A stretch of 64,000 nt of DNA from Bacillus sp. SA1-12. Lineage in GTDB: Bacteria > Bacillota > Bacilli > Bacillales > Bacillaceae. The notes beneath the pieces are model-generated. The model was not told the DNA's origin, ran no database searches, and worked only from the letters and a program-made list of their open reading frames with translations. The stretch's first letter is position 1, and every line of letters starts with the position of its first letter. Shown piece after piece: positions 37,469-46,553 of this stretch. Location of the stretch: contig NZ_LATZ01000020.1 in NCBI RefSeq assembly GCF_000981385.1, positions 1 to 64,000 on the forward strand. Direction: 5' to 3'. Both the position numbers and the translations under genes were made by a program.

Positions 37469-38293
37469 ATGCTTGAGATTTTATTTGGGTCTCCGAAAGA
37501 GGCGAATGTTATATTTTCAATTTTTCGTACTTTATGCAAGGATTTTGACACTGATCTGCAAATGATCAATCAACAATGCATAAAAATCACCCCAAAAAAG
37601 TGGGATATTTCACTTGAGAATTTAGTTATACCTGGACTTGTTCAATTTATTCTTGACCATAAAGAACAGCAAATGATGTTAATGATTCTAAAGGAACATT
37701 ATTTTTTTCTCGAAGAAGAAGAGCAGCAGCAAATCATACATATTGCACAGTCAATTATAGAAGGGGAACGTAAGGATATTCCAGGGGTTCAATCTTTCTT
37801 TCCGCGTTATGTCATCCTGCGAGATGCCCTTCAAGAATTTTTACGTCCGGATTTGTATTTCACTTTTTCCTCTTTTCAAAAATTTCGCTTGCATGAATAT
37901 ACCGCTAGATTACGTGAATATGTTGAGACAGCAATTGAGGAATATAAGCTTGAACAAGAATATCAAAATTTTATCCAAAGCTTACGTGATTATCTTATTA
38001 ATCGTGATAGTAAGCTGGAGTTACTTTCTATTGTTCAAGATACAGAATACGCTGTATATAATTCTGAAGATCTAAAAGTGACTGAAGATGAACTGGAAGC
38101 CTATATTGATCAGACCTTTGTCTCTCAGCATCCCATGTATATTGATACAAAGCTATTAGCTCCCATCGTTTCCATCGCTCCCAAACGGATTTCCTTCTAT
38201 ACAAATAATCCTTTTGACGGTATGGTGCAAACGATACAAAATATATTTCAAGAGAGAGTAACGGTACATAGATTAAGTGACTTCAACAAATGA
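37469..38293 (+). CDS. ytxC: Putative sporulation protein YtxC
   Basis: This 274-residue protein has no membrane segment and is rich in Glu, Gln and Phe. It carries features of the YtxC family: FLRPDLYFTFSSFQKFRLHE near 126, EYVETAIEEYKLEQEYQNFI near 150 and SFYTNNPFDGMVQTIQNIF near 242. AGGGGGGAC lies just upstream of the ATG. YtxC is listed as a sporulation protein; no biochemical role is known. It lies between dnaI and the thrS T-box, as in B. subtilis. Confidence 0.85.
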   Translation: MLEILFGSPKEANVIFSIFRTLCKDFDTDLQMINQQCIKITPKKWDISLENLVIPGLVQFILDHKEQQMMLMILKEHYFFLEEEEQQQIIHIAQSIIEGERKDIPGVQSFFPRYVILRDALQEFLRPDLYFTFSSFQKFRLHEYTARLREYVETAIEEYKLEQEYQNFIQSLRDYLINRDSKLELLSIVQDTEYAVYNSEDLKVTEDELEAYIDQTFVSQHPMYIDTKLLAPIVSIAPKRISFYTNNPFDGMVQTIQNIFQERVTVHRLSDFNK

Positions 38294-38369
38294 GAAAAAT
38301 GTTGGAGAGCCTATCTTGATTTTAAGATAAAAACACTTTATAATACGAGATAATTGAAATAAGTAACAG

Positions 38370-38674
38370 TAATGATAAGGACAAGAGTTTGTTTTTACGG
38401 TTCTCAGAGAGGGAAGGATATGCTGAAACCTTCCTAACACGAAGAACAAATTTACCACCTTTAAACTTCAGTTGTGAACGGAAACCCAAGTAATGACTGA
38501 CGGACTTCCCGTTATCGATGTTAAAGCCATACATAGATGCACACGCTATTCTTTCTTTTGCGTGGATGGGTGATGACTCATCGTCTTAAAGATATGGGAA
38601 CAAGGGTGGAACCACGATCCATTGACAATGTTTTTTAACTCGTCCCTTTTTTGGGGGCGAGTTTTATTTTTTTT
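38370..38674 (+). promoter_or_regulatory. T-box riboswitch controlling thrS
   Basis: The T-box core AACAAGGGTGGAACCACG is at 38599-38616. The terminator is ACTCGTCCC and GGGGGCGAGT around TTTTTT (38638-38662), followed by a T-rich run. The upstream stem I region contains AGAGAGGGAAGGATATGC. I place the specifier at ACC (38454-38456), by alignment with the pheS leader where ACCT follows the specifier; ACC is a threonine codon, matching the downstream gene. Uncharged tRNA-Thr would favour read-through. Confidence 0.92.
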
Positions 38675-38713
38675 GGAGCAAATTTATTGACAAAAAAGCG
38701 ACGGACATAGTGC

Positions 38714-38834
38714 CGTGTCTAGCTCCAACGCCTAGGTCCTCGAGCCATAAGCCACTCATGAATTGAGGTAAAGAACACCTTCTATTCATGAGCGTCTCAT
38801 GCTTTTCGAACCTGAACAAGGCGATTCCGCTTTT
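38714..38834 (+). repeat. Dispersed repeat, family 1, copy 4 (thrS leader)
   Basis: It begins GTGTCTAGCTCCAACGCC, has CTCATGAATTGAGGTAAAGA and ACACCTTCTATTCATGAG as a central palindrome, and ends AACAAGGCGATTCCGCTTTT. It lies exactly between the T-box terminator and the thrS ribosome-binding site (AAGGAG at 38839). Confidence 0.85.
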
Positions 38835-38853
38835 ATATAAGGAGTGAACAAGG

Positions 38854-40791
38854 ATGTCAGACGTTATAAAAATTGCGTTTCCAGACGGAGCTGTAAAGGA
38901 GTTTGCAAAAGGTACAACAACTGAAGATATTGCGGCATCCATTAGCCCGGGATTAAAGAAGAAATCTCTTGCAGGGAAGCTTAATGGACAGCTAATTGAT
39001 TTACGTACACCAATCTTAGAGGATGGAGAAATTGAAATTGTAACCCAGGATAGTGGTGAAGCACTAGAAATTATGCGCCATTCAACAGCGCATTTAATGG
39101 CGCAAGCGATTAAGCGCCTATATAAAGATCAATCAGTAAAGCTTGGAATTGGTCCAGTTATTGAAAATGGTTTTTATTATGATATTGATATGGAAAATGC
39201 GATTACACCTGAAGATTTACCACTGATTGAAAAGGAAATGAAGAAAATTGTAAATGAAAACCTTGAGATTGTTCGTAAGGAAGTAAGCCGTGAAGAAGCA
39301 AAGAAAATCTATGAGGAAATCCAAGATCCTTTAAAGCTTGAGCTTCTTGATGCTATTCCAGAAGGTGAAGCTGTCTCCATTTATGAACAAGGTGAATTTT
39401 TTGATTTATGCAGAGGTGTCCATGTTCCATCAACAGGAAAAATCAAGGAATTTAAGCTGCTCAGCGTAGCAGGTGCATACTGGCGTGGAGACAGCAAGAA
39501 TAAAATGCTTCAGCGTATCTATGGAACTGCCTTTTTCAAGAAAAGTGATTTAGATGAGCATCTTCGTATACTTGAAGAAGCGAAGGAGCGTGACCACCGT
39601 AAGCTCGGGAAGGAACTAGGTTTATTTACTACTTCACAAAAGGTTGGTCAAGGTCTTCCGCTTTGGCTGCCTAAAGGTGCGACAATCAGACGTATTGTTG
39701 AGCGTTACATTGTTGATAAAGAAGAGCGTTTAGGCTATCAACATGTATATACTCCGGTCTTAGGAAGTGTTGAGCTCTATAAAACATCTGGCCACTGGGA
39801 GCACTACCAAGAGGATATGTTCCCTAAAATGGAAATGGACAATGAAGATTTAGTGCTTCGTCCTATGAACTGCCCGCATCATATGATGGTCTATAAAAAC
39901 GATATTCACAGTTATCGTGAATTGCCTATTCGTATCGCCGAGCTGGGAATGATGCACCGTTATGAAATGTCAGGTGCTTTAACAGGGCTGCAGCGTGTTC
40001 GCGGAATGACTTTAAATGATGCCCATATTTTTGTTCGTCCTGATCAAATTAAAGAAGAATTTATCCGTGTTGTAAGATTAATTGAAGCTGTATATAAAGA
40101 CTTCGGTATTGATAAATATTCGTTTAGATTATCATATCGTGATCCGGAAGATAAAGAAAAATACTTTGATGATGACAACATGTGGGAAAAAGCACAAAGC
40201 ATGTTAAAGGATGCTATGGATGAATTAGGCCATGATTACTATGAGGCAGAAGGCGAAGCAGCGTTTTACGGGCCAAAGCTTGATGTACAAGTAAGAACAG
40301 CTCTTGGTAAAGATGAAACACTTTCAACTGTTCAACTGGATTTCTTATTACCAGAACGTTTCGATCTAACATATGTTGGTGAAGACGGCAAACAGCATCG
40401 ACCGGTTGTTATCCATCGCGGCGTTGTATCAACAATGGAGCGCTTTGTAGCCTTCTTAATCGAAGAGTATAAAGGGGCATTCCCAACATGGCTTGCGCCC
40501 GTACAAGTACAAGTCATTCCTGTATCCCCTGCAATTCATCTTGATTATGCTAAACAAGTACAAGAACAATTGCAAGATGCCGGATTACGTGTTGAATTAG
40601 ACGCACGAGATGAAAAAATCGGATATAAAATTCGTGAGGCACAAATTCAGAAAATTCCTTACATGCTTGTTGTCGGGGACAATGAGATTGCAGAAAAAGC
40701 AGTAAATGTCCGCAAATATGGCGAGCAAAAGTCAGAAACTATTGCATTTGACCAATTTATCGAAGGTATTAAGAGTGAAGTGAAAAGATAA
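38854..40791 (+). CDS. thrS: Threonyl-tRNA synthetase
   Basis: ThrS is a class II synthetase. The N-terminal TGS domain (1-62) is followed by the editing domain with [15 protein letters not shown] near 72 and a later Cys/His pair ([13 protein letters not shown] near 182). The catalytic core has [13 protein letters not shown] near 333 with the zinc-binding Cys, motif 2 [19 protein letters not shown] near 369 and motif 3 [20 protein letters not shown] near 526. The anticodon-binding domain fills about 540-645. It is controlled by the T-box upstream. Confidence 0.97.
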   Translation: MSDVIKIAFPDGAVKEFAKGTTTEDIAASISPGLKKKSLAGKLNGQLIDLRTPILEDGEIEIVTQDSGEALEIMRHSTAHLMAQAIKRLYKDQSVKLGIGPVIENGFYYDIDMENAITPEDLPLIEKEMKKIVNENLEIVRKEVSREEAKKIYEEIQDPLKLELLDAIPEGEAVSIYEQGEFFDLCRGVHVPSTGKIKEFKLLSVAGAYWRGDSKNKMLQRIYGTAFFKKSDLDEHLRILEEAKERDHRKLGKELGLFTTSQKVGQGLPLWLPKGATIRRIVERYIVDKEERLGYQHVYTPVLGSVELYKTSGHWEHYQEDMFPKMEMDNEDLVLRPMNCPHHMMVYKNDIHSYRELPIRIAELGMMHRYEMSGALTGLQRVRGMTLNDAHIFVRPDQIKEEFIRVVRLIEAVYKDFGIDKYSFRLSYRDPEDKEKYFDDDNMWEKAQSMLKDAMDELGHDYYEAEGEAAFYGPKLDVQVRTALGKDETLSTVQLDFLLPERFDLTYVGEDGKQHRPVVIHRGVVSTMERFVAFLIEEYKGAFPTWLAPVQVQVIPVSPAIHLDYAKQVQEQLQDAGLRVELDARDEKIGYKIREAQIQKIPYMLVVGDNEIAEKAVNVRKYGEQKSETIAFDQFIEGIKSEVKR

Positions 40792-40821
40792 GTCCATTTT
40801 GTTGGTAATGTAGTTTAGTGC

Positions 40822-40863
40822 AAGCGCCTTGTTCCCAAGCAGATCAAGGCGCTTAACTTTTTT
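40822..40863 (+). terminator. Intrinsic terminator after thrS
   Basis: AAGCGCCTTG and CAAGGCGCTT form a perfect ten-pair stem around a 13-base loop, followed by AACTTTTTT. The arms equal the 3'-end motif of repeat family 1 in both orientations. Confidence 0.88.
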
Positions 40864-40892
40864 CTCGAAGATTATAAATCCAATTAAGGGCT

Positions 40893-41011
40893 TCGACATC
40901 CAGCTCCAGCACCTAACCCGCAAGTCCAGCCACTCAGGAATTGATGACAAAGAACGTCTTCTATTCTGTAACGTCTTATGCTTGTCGGGGCTGATCAAGG
41001 CGCTTCCGCTA
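40893..41011 (+). repeat. Dispersed repeat, family 1, copy 5
   Basis: It has GACATCCAGCTCCAGCACCT, CACTCAGGAATTGATGACAA, AGAACGTCTTCTATTCTG and the end GCTGATCAAGGCGCTTCCGC. It is tandem with copy 6, about 40 bp away, in the thrS-infC gap. Confidence 0.85.
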
Positions 41012-41051
41012 TTGTTTAATGAAAAAATAAATTTTTTTGTACATAGTTTTG

Positions 41052-41159
41052 GTGTCTAGCTCCTCGAGCCATAAGCCATTCAAGAATTGAAGGTAAAGAA
41101 CACCTTCTATTCTTGAACGTCTTATGCTTGTCGGAGCTGATCGAGGCGCTTGCGCTTTT
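41052..41159 (+). repeat. Dispersed repeat, family 1, copy 6
   Basis: It begins GTGTCTAGCTCCTCGAGCC, has CAAGAATTGAAGGTAAAGAA and CACCTTCTATTCTTG, then GTCTTATGCTTGTCGG, and ends GATCGAGGCGCTTGCGCTTT. Copies 5 and 6 share orientation. Confidence 0.85.
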
Positions 41160-41232
41160 CAATAAAAAACTATTGCAACAATACTATCCTTTTGATACAA
41201 TAACAAATGTTGTTAAAACATATAGTACTTAC

Positions 41233-41261
41233 TTGCAAGATCTTTGTTATGGTGTTATAAT
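41233..41261 (+). promoter_or_regulatory. Sigma-A promoter of infC-rpmI-rplT
   Basis: TTGCAA (41233-41238) and a perfect TATAAT (41256-41261) are separated by 17 bases. The predicted start is about 41268. Confidence 0.8.
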
Positions 41262-41267
41262 GTTCAA

Positions 41268-41410
41268 GGTAATTGAATAGTCTTTCATATAACAAGTAGA
41301 AGCACCCGCTTCTCACCTGATTGACACATCCGTATGTAGTTGACAGGTTACGATGAACTTTTTTGTATACAATCGTAGTGTGGGTGTTTCATGCATCCAC
41401 ACTTTTTTAT
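41268..41410 (+). promoter_or_regulatory. Ribosomal protein L20 leader (autoregulatory)
   Basis: It contains AGCACCCGCTTCTCACCTGA, then GTTGACAGGTTACGA, and ends in a terminator hairpin (41377-41408: GTGTGG-GTG and CA-CCACAC around TTTCATG, then TTTTTT). This matches the Firmicutes L20 leader, in which L20 binding favours early termination. It lies between the promoter and infC. Confidence 0.88.
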
Positions 41411-41497
41411 TTATTTAAAATAAAAAAGTGTGGAGCTAAACAATTCGGATTTGAAAAACTACTATTCAGTTTGAGAAAACCTTGGAGGTGGCTAATT

Positions 41498-42016
41498 ATT
41501 AGCAAAGATATGATGGTAAATGACGGAATTCGCGCACGTGAGGTTCGTCTGATCGGTGCCAATGGAGATCAGCTTGGAATTAAATCTCGTCAAGAGGCTT
41601 TAGAAATTGCTGCAAGAGCTAATCTTGATTTAGTTTTAGTAGCACCAAATGCAAAGCCTCCTGTATGCCGCATCATGGATTACGGAAAATTCCGTTTTGA
41701 ACAGCAAAAGAAGGAAAAAGAGGCGCGTAAAAATCAAAAGATCATCAATTTAAAAGAGGTTCGTTTAAGCCCGACAATTGATGAGCATGACTTTAATACA
41801 AAGCTTCGAAATGCACGTAAGTTCTTAGAAAAGGGCGATAAAGTAAAAGCTTCTATCCGTTTCAAAGGACGTGCAATAACTCATAAAGGAATTGGTCAGA
41901 AGGTGCTTGATCGATTCTCTGCTGAATGTGCGGACTTAAGTACGATTGAATCACATCCTAAAATGGATGGACGTAGCATGTTCCTAGTTTTAGCACCGAA
42001 AAATGAAAAGCAATAA
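41498..42016 (+). CDS. infC: Translation initiation factor IF-3 (AUU start)
   Basis: IF-3 binds the 30S subunit and checks start codons. The protein reads [20 protein letters not shown], then [20 protein letters not shown] near 60 and ends with [18 protein letters not shown] place the start at ATT 41498-41500: GGAGGTG lies seven bases upstream, the protein then matches Bacillus IF-3 (172 residues), and AUU starts are known for infC, where they allow IF-3 self-control. The in-frame ATG at 41363 falls inside the L20 leader and is not the start. Confidence 0.93.
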   Translation: MSKDMMVNDGIRAREVRLIGANGDQLGIKSRQEALEIAARANLDLVLVAPNAKPPVCRIMDYGKFRFEQQKKEKEARKNQKIINLKEVRLSPTIDEHDFNTKLRNARKFLEKGDKVKASIRFKGRAITHKGIGQKVLDRFSAECADLSTIESHPKMDGRSMFLVLAPKNEKQ

Positions 42017-42036
42017 TACTTAAGGAGGAATCCCTT

Positions 42037-42237
42037 ATGCCAAAAATGAAAACTCACCGTGGAGCAGCAAAGCGTTTCAAAAAGACCGGTTCTGGTAAAC
42101 TTAAACGTTCACATGCTTACACTAGTCACTTATTCGCTAACAAGTCTACAAAAGCTAAACGTAAATTACGTAAATCAACTTTAGTAAGCAAAGGCGATTT
42201 CAAACGTATTCGTCATTTATTAGACAACATTAAATAA
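42037..42237 (+). CDS. rpmI: 50S ribosomal protein L35
   Basis: This 66-residue basic protein is [20 protein letters not shown] at its N-terminus, the L35 signature. It is a 50S component. AAGGAGG lies upstream of the ATG. It is the middle gene of infC-rpmI-rplT under the L20 leader. Confidence 0.98.
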   Translation: MPKMKTHRGAAKRFKKTGSGKLKRSHAYTSHLFANKSTKAKRKLRKSTLVSKGDFKRIRHLLDNIK

Positions 42238-42268
42238 TCGGAACATCGTAATATAGGAGGGAATTTAC

Positions 42269-42628
42269 ATGCCAAGAGTAAAAGGCGGTATCGTTTCACG
42301 TAAACGTCGTAAAAAAGTATTAAAATTAGCTAAAGGTTATTTCGGTTCTAAACATAGATTATACAAAGTTGCTAACCAACAAGTAATGAAATCATTAATG
42401 TATGCTTACCGTGACCGTCGTCAGAAAAAACGCGACTTCCGTAAGCTTTGGATTACTCGTATCAATGCAGCTGCACGTGTAAATGGTCTTTCTTACAGCC
42501 GTTTAATGCACGGTTTAAAGCTTGCTGGTATTGAAGTTAACCGTAAAATGCTTGCTGATTTAGCAATTGCAGATGAAAAAGCATTTGCTCAATTAGCAGA
42601 CGCTGCTAAAGCGAAACTTAATCAATAA
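42269..42628 (+). CDS. rplT: 50S ribosomal protein L20
   Basis: This 119-residue basic protein has the L20 motifs [20 protein letters not shown] near 5-24 and [20 protein letters not shown] near 61-80. L20 is needed early in 50S assembly and represses its own operon through the leader at 41268-41410. AGGAGGG precedes the ATG. A strong terminator follows. Confidence 0.98.
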   Translation: MPRVKGGIVSRKRRKKVLKLAKGYFGSKHRLYKVANQQVMKSLMYAYRDRRQKKRDFRKLWITRINAAARVNGLSYSRLMHGLKLAGIEVNRKMLADLAIADEKAFAQLADAAKAKLNQ

Positions 42629-42642
42629 TTGATCGATTGATA

Positions 42643-42676
42643 AAGAGCTGACTCCATTAAGGAGCAGCTCTTTTTT
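42643..42676 (+). terminator. Intrinsic terminator after rplT
   Basis: AGAGCTG and CAGCTCT with inner CTCC and GGAG around ATTAA, followed by six Ts. Confidence 0.93.
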
Positions 42677-42727
42677 CGTTTCCATATGGTATAGTAGGGA
42701 AAAAGAATTGAAGGGAAGACGTACATA

Positions 42728-42997
42728 ATGATTTACATAATAAGCTATTATTTGCTAATCAATCTTATAAATTATTTCTTTATGGGTGCTGATAAAAAAC
42801 GGGCAAAGCGCGGGGAATGGAGAATAAAAGAAGCAACATTGTGGTGGCTTGCATTAGCCGGCGGTGCATTAGGAGGACTTATCGGAATGAATAAATTCCG
42901 TCATAAAACAAAGCACACCTCGTTTGTGATCGGTTTTCCGGTCATTACTATTTTACATGTCTTTCTTTTTATCTATTTAATCATTAAGTTAGCATAA
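42728..42997 (+). CDS. ysdA: DUF1294 family small membrane protein YsdA
   Basis: This 89-residue protein has three hydrophobic segments and the DUF1294 pattern MGADKKRAKRGEWRIKEATL near 19-38, GGALGGLIGMNKFRHKTKH near 45-63 and a C-terminal helix. The function is unknown. Its position right after rplT matches B. subtilis ysdA. The ribosome-binding site is GAAGGGAAG, about ten bases upstream. Confidence 0.88.
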   Translation: MIYIISYYLLINLINYFFMGADKKRAKRGEWRIKEATLWWLALAGGALGGLIGMNKFRHKTKHTSFVIGFPVITILHVFLFIYLIIKLA

Positions 42998-43045
42998 AGA
43001 TCATTTATTTTCGTAAAATGATATCGACACACTTCTGCATCAGGA

Positions 43046-43648
43046 ATGACAACCAAGAAAGTGGTGATGACGATTGAACTAGCTGCATCATCAATGTTAA
43101 CGGCAATTGAAACGACTGGATATTTTGCGCCGTTAGTATTTATTTTATTTCATCTCATTAGGCAATTTCTGTTGATCCCTGTAGTTGTCGTGTGCATAAG
43201 CGGAGGGCTGTTATTTGGGGCTGAATTAGGTTCGCTGTACTCGGTGATCGGTCTTACAGGTTCAAGTATTATCTTTTATTTTATGGCAAGATTATTCCCA
43301 ACACTTATGAATCGTTTTGTGAAAATGAAACAAAAATGGTTTGGAGAATATACCAACCTATCGATTGGCCAAATTATGATTTTACGTATGATTCCCTTTG
43401 TTAACTTTTCTCTTATTTCGTTATGTATTATCGAAAGGGCTAAGAACTTTCAGCGTTACACAAAGCTTTCGTTAGTAACTCATATTCCTTCTGTGTTTTG
43501 TTTTACATTTTTAGGGGCTTTGATTCAAACGCTATCCCCAGTCGTGTTACTGATTATATTCATCGTATTGGCTTTTTTGGTATATTTTTTAAGAGAAAAA
43601 AAGGTATTGATTAAATGGAACGATTTCTTTGTAAAACAAAAAGCATAA
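43046..43648 (+). CDS. TVP38/TMEM64 (VTT-domain) family membrane protein
   Basis: The roughly 200-residue protein has about five hydrophobic helices. It shows VTT/DedA-like features: HLIRQFLLIPVVVVCISGGL near 37-56, FGAELGSLYSVIGLTGSSII near 58-77 and ILRMIPFVNFSLISLCIIE near 112-130, where the R-x-IP-x-N motif is typical. Related proteins are linked to lipid scrambling or membrane homeostasis; no specific role is claimed. The start is uncertain: ATG 43046 has poor spacing and ATG 43067 follows GTGGTG closely. Confidence 0.78.
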   Translation: MTTKKVVMTIELAASSMLTAIETTGYFAPLVFILFHLIRQFLLIPVVVVCISGGLLFGAELGSLYSVIGLTGSSIIFYFMARLFPTLMNRFVKMKQKWFGEYTNLSIGQIMILRMIPFVNFSLISLCIIERAKNFQRYTKLSLVTHIPSVFCFTFLGALIQTLSPVVLLIIFIVLAFLVYFLREKKVLIKWNDFFVKQKA

Positions 43649-43652
43649 TGGA

Positions 43653-43748
43653 ACCACAAGGTATGACCCCTCCCACATACATCAAATATAGGGTTTTTTG
43701 GCTGTTTTACTTCCTGTATATCGTGGTATAGGGGTCTGACCCTTTGCT
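43653..43748. repeat. Dispersed repeat, family 4, copy 1
   Basis: It is bounded by GGTATGACCCCTCCC and GGTATAGGGGTCTGACCC, with ACTTCCTGTATATCGTGG inside. Its reverse complement resembles the element at 45958-46052 in order and in the CAGGAAGT core. Confidence 0.55.
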
Positions 43749-43776
43749 TTTGTGACGGCATCTTTGTTTAACTTAC

Positions 43777-44169
43777 TTATAGATCCCGTTTCCTCATCAA
43801 TTCTTCCTTAATCGGACTTTTCCATTCAATTCTAGCATCAGGATACTTTTCCTTGACTTGTTGTTCAATATAACAAATATCTTCTCGGGTTATTTCCTTC
43901 AACCTGTGAATAGAGTTCGTCCATATTAAAATAGAAAAGACTTCGAACGAATTTGGGGCTGTACCAACATATTTTTCCCCTTCAAAATATACTCCTTTAT
44001 AGGTAATCAAAAAGTTTTTGCGAACATCTTTTTCATCTAAAAAGAAAAATTGTTTTTGTTCATGTGCCAGTTTAAGCTTTCTCCTCGGATTAAAATAATA
44101 TTTAAGCCCCGAATAAAGAAGGAAACAAATGAAAGCAAGCAGCAATAATCGTAAGATAAGCACAAACAT
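43777..44169 (-). CDS. ysdB: YsdB family sigma-W pathway membrane-anchored protein
   Basis: The 130-residue protein has one N-terminal helix (MFVLILRLLLLAFICFLLYS) and a soluble C-terminal part (KLAHEQKQFFFLDEKDVRKN, then FEVFSILIWTNS). B. subtilis YsdB affects sigma-W activation, probably through RsiW proteolysis; its presence here implies the same pathway by inference. I start it at ATG 44167-44169, because AGGAGGGG lies five bases upstream, not at the longer in-frame ATG (44199). Confidence 0.82.
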   Translation of the reverse strand: MFVLILRLLLLAFICFLLYSGLKYYFNPRRKLKLAHEQKQFFFLDEKDVRKNFLITYKGVYFEGEKYVGTAPNSFEVFSILIWTNSIHRLKEITREDICYIEQQVKEKYPDARIEWKSPIKEELMRKRDL

Positions 44170-44291
44170 ATAAACCCCTCCTGAGGGCAATTTTTCCATA
44201 TATACGTCTTAGTGTAGAAAAAGGTTTCAAGTTTTTTTCAATTTGATATAATTTTTTAGTACATAGGTAAATGGAACGGAGGGATTTTGCA

Positions 44292-44780
44292 ATGAAGTTT
44301 ACATCATTATTTGAAATGCAGCATAAACTGGACACAAAAATTGAAACACAGCACCAATTGGAAAACGAGTCACTTATTGAGCGAAAGATACTGGCATTAT
44401 TAGTAGAGGTAGGGGAGCTTGCAAATGAAACGAGGTGCTTTAAATTTTGGAGCTTAAAGCCGCCAGCCCCGATTGATGTGATTTTAGAGGAATATGTAGA
44501 CGGGATTCATTTTATTTTATCATTAGGATTAGAAATAAATGTCGACCCTTCACTCGAGCTTGAAGAAATTCATGCAGAACGCAGTGCTACAGAACAATTT
44601 TTAAATGTGTATCAAACAATTACTGCTTTTAAAGACAAGCAAACGTTGCAGCTGTATAAAAAAATGTTTGAAGGATATTTGCATTTAGGTCATCTTCTAG
44701 GTTTTTCAATGGAACAAATTGTACATGCATATGTTTCTAAAAACGAGGTTAATCATGAAAGACAAAAACAAGGTTATTAA
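44292..44780 (+). CDS. All-alpha dimeric dUTP diphosphatase
   Basis: This enzyme hydrolyses dUTP to dUMP to keep uracil out of DNA. The MazG-like metal motifs are visible: EVGELANETRCFKFW near 43-57 and EEYVDGIHFILSLGLE near 67-83, both with paired acidic residues. The length is 162 residues from ATG 44292, eight bases after GGAGGG. The longer frame from 44271 contains that ribosome-binding site within its codons and is rejected. Another dNTP as substrate cannot be excluded. Confidence 0.85.
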   Translation: MKFTSLFEMQHKLDTKIETQHQLENESLIERKILALLVEVGELANETRCFKFWSLKPPAPIDVILEEYVDGIHFILSLGLEINVDPSLELEEIHAERSATEQFLNVYQTITAFKDKQTLQLYKKMFEGYLHLGHLLGFSMEQIVHAYVSKNEVNHERQKQGY

Positions 44781-44863
44781 TTATATTCATGTAGATAATT
44801 CGTTTAAAATAGCCAGTTTATAATATAATAGTAAAGATATGGTTAACTAAAGGAGGCCGCATA

Positions 44864-45949
44864 ATGACAAAGCTTGATGAAACCTTAACGATGTTAAAAG
44901 ACTTAACAGATGCTAAGGGGATACCTGGTAATGAACGAGAAGTTCGAGACGTCATGAAAAAATACATAACAAATTATGCTGATGAAGTGTTCACAGACAA
45001 TTTAGGCAGCTTGGTTGCAAAAAAGGTTGGAAAGCATAACGGTCCAAAAATCATGATTGCGGGACATTTAGACGAGGTTGGTTTTATGGTCACACAGATT
45101 GATGACAAGGGTTTCCTGCGCTTTCAAACAGTTGGAGGCTGGTGGTCACAAGTAATGCTTGCCCAACGTGTGACGATCGTAACAAAAAAAGGTGATGTAA
45201 CAGGTATTATTGGCTCTAAGCCGCCTCATATACTTCCGCCTGAAGCCCGTAAAAAGCCGGTTGAAATTAAGGATATGTTTATTGATATCGGGGCATCTAG
45301 CCGTGAAGAAGCAATGGAATTTGGGGTTATGCCAGGAGATCAAGTCGTTCCTTATTTTGAATTTACTGTCATGCCAAATGAAAAAATGCTCCTTGCGAAA
45401 GCGTGGGATAATCGTATAGGGTGTGCGATTGCGATTGATGTACTCAAACATTTAAAAGATTCAGATCATCCAAACGTTGTCTATGGAGTAGGGACAGTTC
45501 AAGAGGAAGTTGGATTACGCGGAGCTCGTACATCTGCTAACCTTATTAAGCCTGACATTGCTTTTGGGGTTGATGTTGGGATTGCTGGGGATACACCAGG
45601 GGTTTCAGAGAAAGAGGCAGCAAGCAAAATGGGAGAAGGTCCGCAAATTGTCTTATATGATGCTTCAATGGTTTCTCATAAAGGATTGCGCGACTTCGTA
45701 ACAGATACGGCTGATGAATTAAATATTCCATATCAATTCGAGTCATTGCCGGGCGGGGGAACTGACTCAGGTGCGATTCACATTTCAGCTAATGGGGTGC
45801 CTGCACTTTCCATTACGATCGCTACCCGCTATATTCACTCACATGCTGCAATGCTTCATCGTGATGATTATGAAAATGCAGTAAAATTAATAACAGAAGT
45901 CATCAAGCGATTGGACCGTGAAACGGTTGATAAAATTACGTATGAGTAA
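44864..45949 (+). CDS. ysdC: M42 family aminopeptidase (YsdC)
   Basis: This is a dinuclear zinc peptidase of the glutamyl/tetrahedral aminopeptidase family. Metal ligands and catalytic acids are seen in [15 protein letters not shown] near 66, [14 protein letters not shown] near 179, [15 protein letters not shown] near 210, [14 protein letters not shown] near 230 and [13 protein letters not shown] near 321. The length is 361. AAGGAGG lies nine bases upstream of the ATG. The substrate in vivo is unknown. Confidence 0.93.
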   Translation: MTKLDETLTMLKDLTDAKGIPGNEREVRDVMKKYITNYADEVFTDNLGSLVAKKVGKHNGPKIMIAGHLDEVGFMVTQIDDKGFLRFQTVGGWWSQVMLAQRVTIVTKKGDVTGIIGSKPPHILPPEARKKPVEIKDMFIDIGASSREEAMEFGVMPGDQVVPYFEFTVMPNEKMLLAKAWDNRIGCAIAIDVLKHLKDSDHPNVVYGVGTVQEEVGLRGARTSANLIKPDIAFGVDVGIAGDTPGVSEKEAASKMGEGPQIVLYDASMVSHKGLRDFVTDTADELNIPYQFESLPGGGTDSGAIHISANGVPALSITIATRYIHSHAAMLHRDDYENAVKLITEVIKRLDRETVDKITYE

Positions 45950-45957
45950 TAAAAAAA

Positions 45958-46052
45958 GATGAAAAAGGGTCTGTACCCAAAAACACTAATTTTTCGGAAC
46001 TTCCTGCTATGATAGGTTCCATAGTGTGTGTTGGGGCTGACCCTCTTTTTTT
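45958..46052. repeat. Dispersed repeat, family 4, copy 2, terminator-like
   Basis: AAAAAGGGTCTGTACCC and GGGGCTGACCCTCTTTTTTT form the ends of a long imperfect inverted repeat, with AACTTCCTGCTATGATAGG inside. It follows ysdC and ends in a run of seven Ts, so it may act as the terminator of ysdC. Confidence 0.6.
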
Positions 46053-46056
46053 ATAA

Positions 46057-46212
46057 GGCTCTTTTCTAAAAGATCGTTGTTTAAAATAGGTTCAATGACA
46101 AAAACTGTTTAAGGTTGAGTGGAACTGGCTGCAAGCGGAAAACGGGCAACTCTTGCTGCAATCAACCATTCCGTATTACATGGTAAATAGGAACAAGGTT
46201 TGTGAAACAGTC
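46057..46212 (+). repeat. Dispersed repeat, family 2, copy 2 (MITE-like)
   Basis: The left end is GGCTCTTTTCTAAAAGATCG and the right end is GTTTGTGAAACAGTC, roughly inverted. It shares GCTGCAATCAA and GGTTGA-GGAACTGG motifs with the copy at 61340-61559. Confidence 0.65.
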
Positions 46213-46227
46213 TTTTAAATAGCCCTT

Positions 46228-46440
46228 TTATTGCTTTTTTAACCCTTGTTCTAATGTTGAGAGCATTTCTTCTTTATCCTGCTCGGTTGCATTTTGCCAA
46301 ATGACTTCAAATAACACCCCTAGGCCTGGAAGCATTTTTTCTTCCCCGCTTTGAATGGCGTCAACAATAGTATCTTCTAATTGATCCTGAGTATTTCCAG
46401 TTACATTTGCGATTACTGCATGGCGTAAATTTAAATTCAT
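46228..46440 (-). CDS. sspI: Small acid-soluble spore protein SspI
   Basis: This 70-residue protein ([16 protein letters not shown]..., then [18 protein letters not shown] near 32-49) is nearly the same as B. subtilis SspI, a minor SASP made in the forespore under sigma-G. AAGGAGGG precedes the ATG. It is transcribed divergently from ysgA. I could not place a sigma-G promoter with confidence. Confidence 0.95.
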   Translation of the reverse strand: MNLNLRHAVIANVTGNTQDQLEDTIVDAIQSGEEKMLPGLGVLFEVIWQNATEQDKEEMLSTLEQGLKKQ

Positions 46441-46553
46441 GTAGATTCCCTCCTTAATTTATACTTGCTTCTAGGATTAGCGTTTGTTAAATGCATGAGA
46501 ATTATGTATGATTGATAGGAGATAATGGAATTGTACGTAAAAGGAGAAATACA

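Noticed and set aside
38322..38534. Minus-strand frame in the thrS leader
   Set aside because: It lies in the T-box stem I region and has no start signal.
40829..41059. 76-codon frame between thrS and infC
   Set aside because: It runs through the terminator and repeat copy 5, and has no ribosome-binding site.
41363..41497. 45-residue N-terminal extension of infC
   Set aside because: It is encoded within the L20 leader and its terminator; the family N-terminus begins at the ATT.
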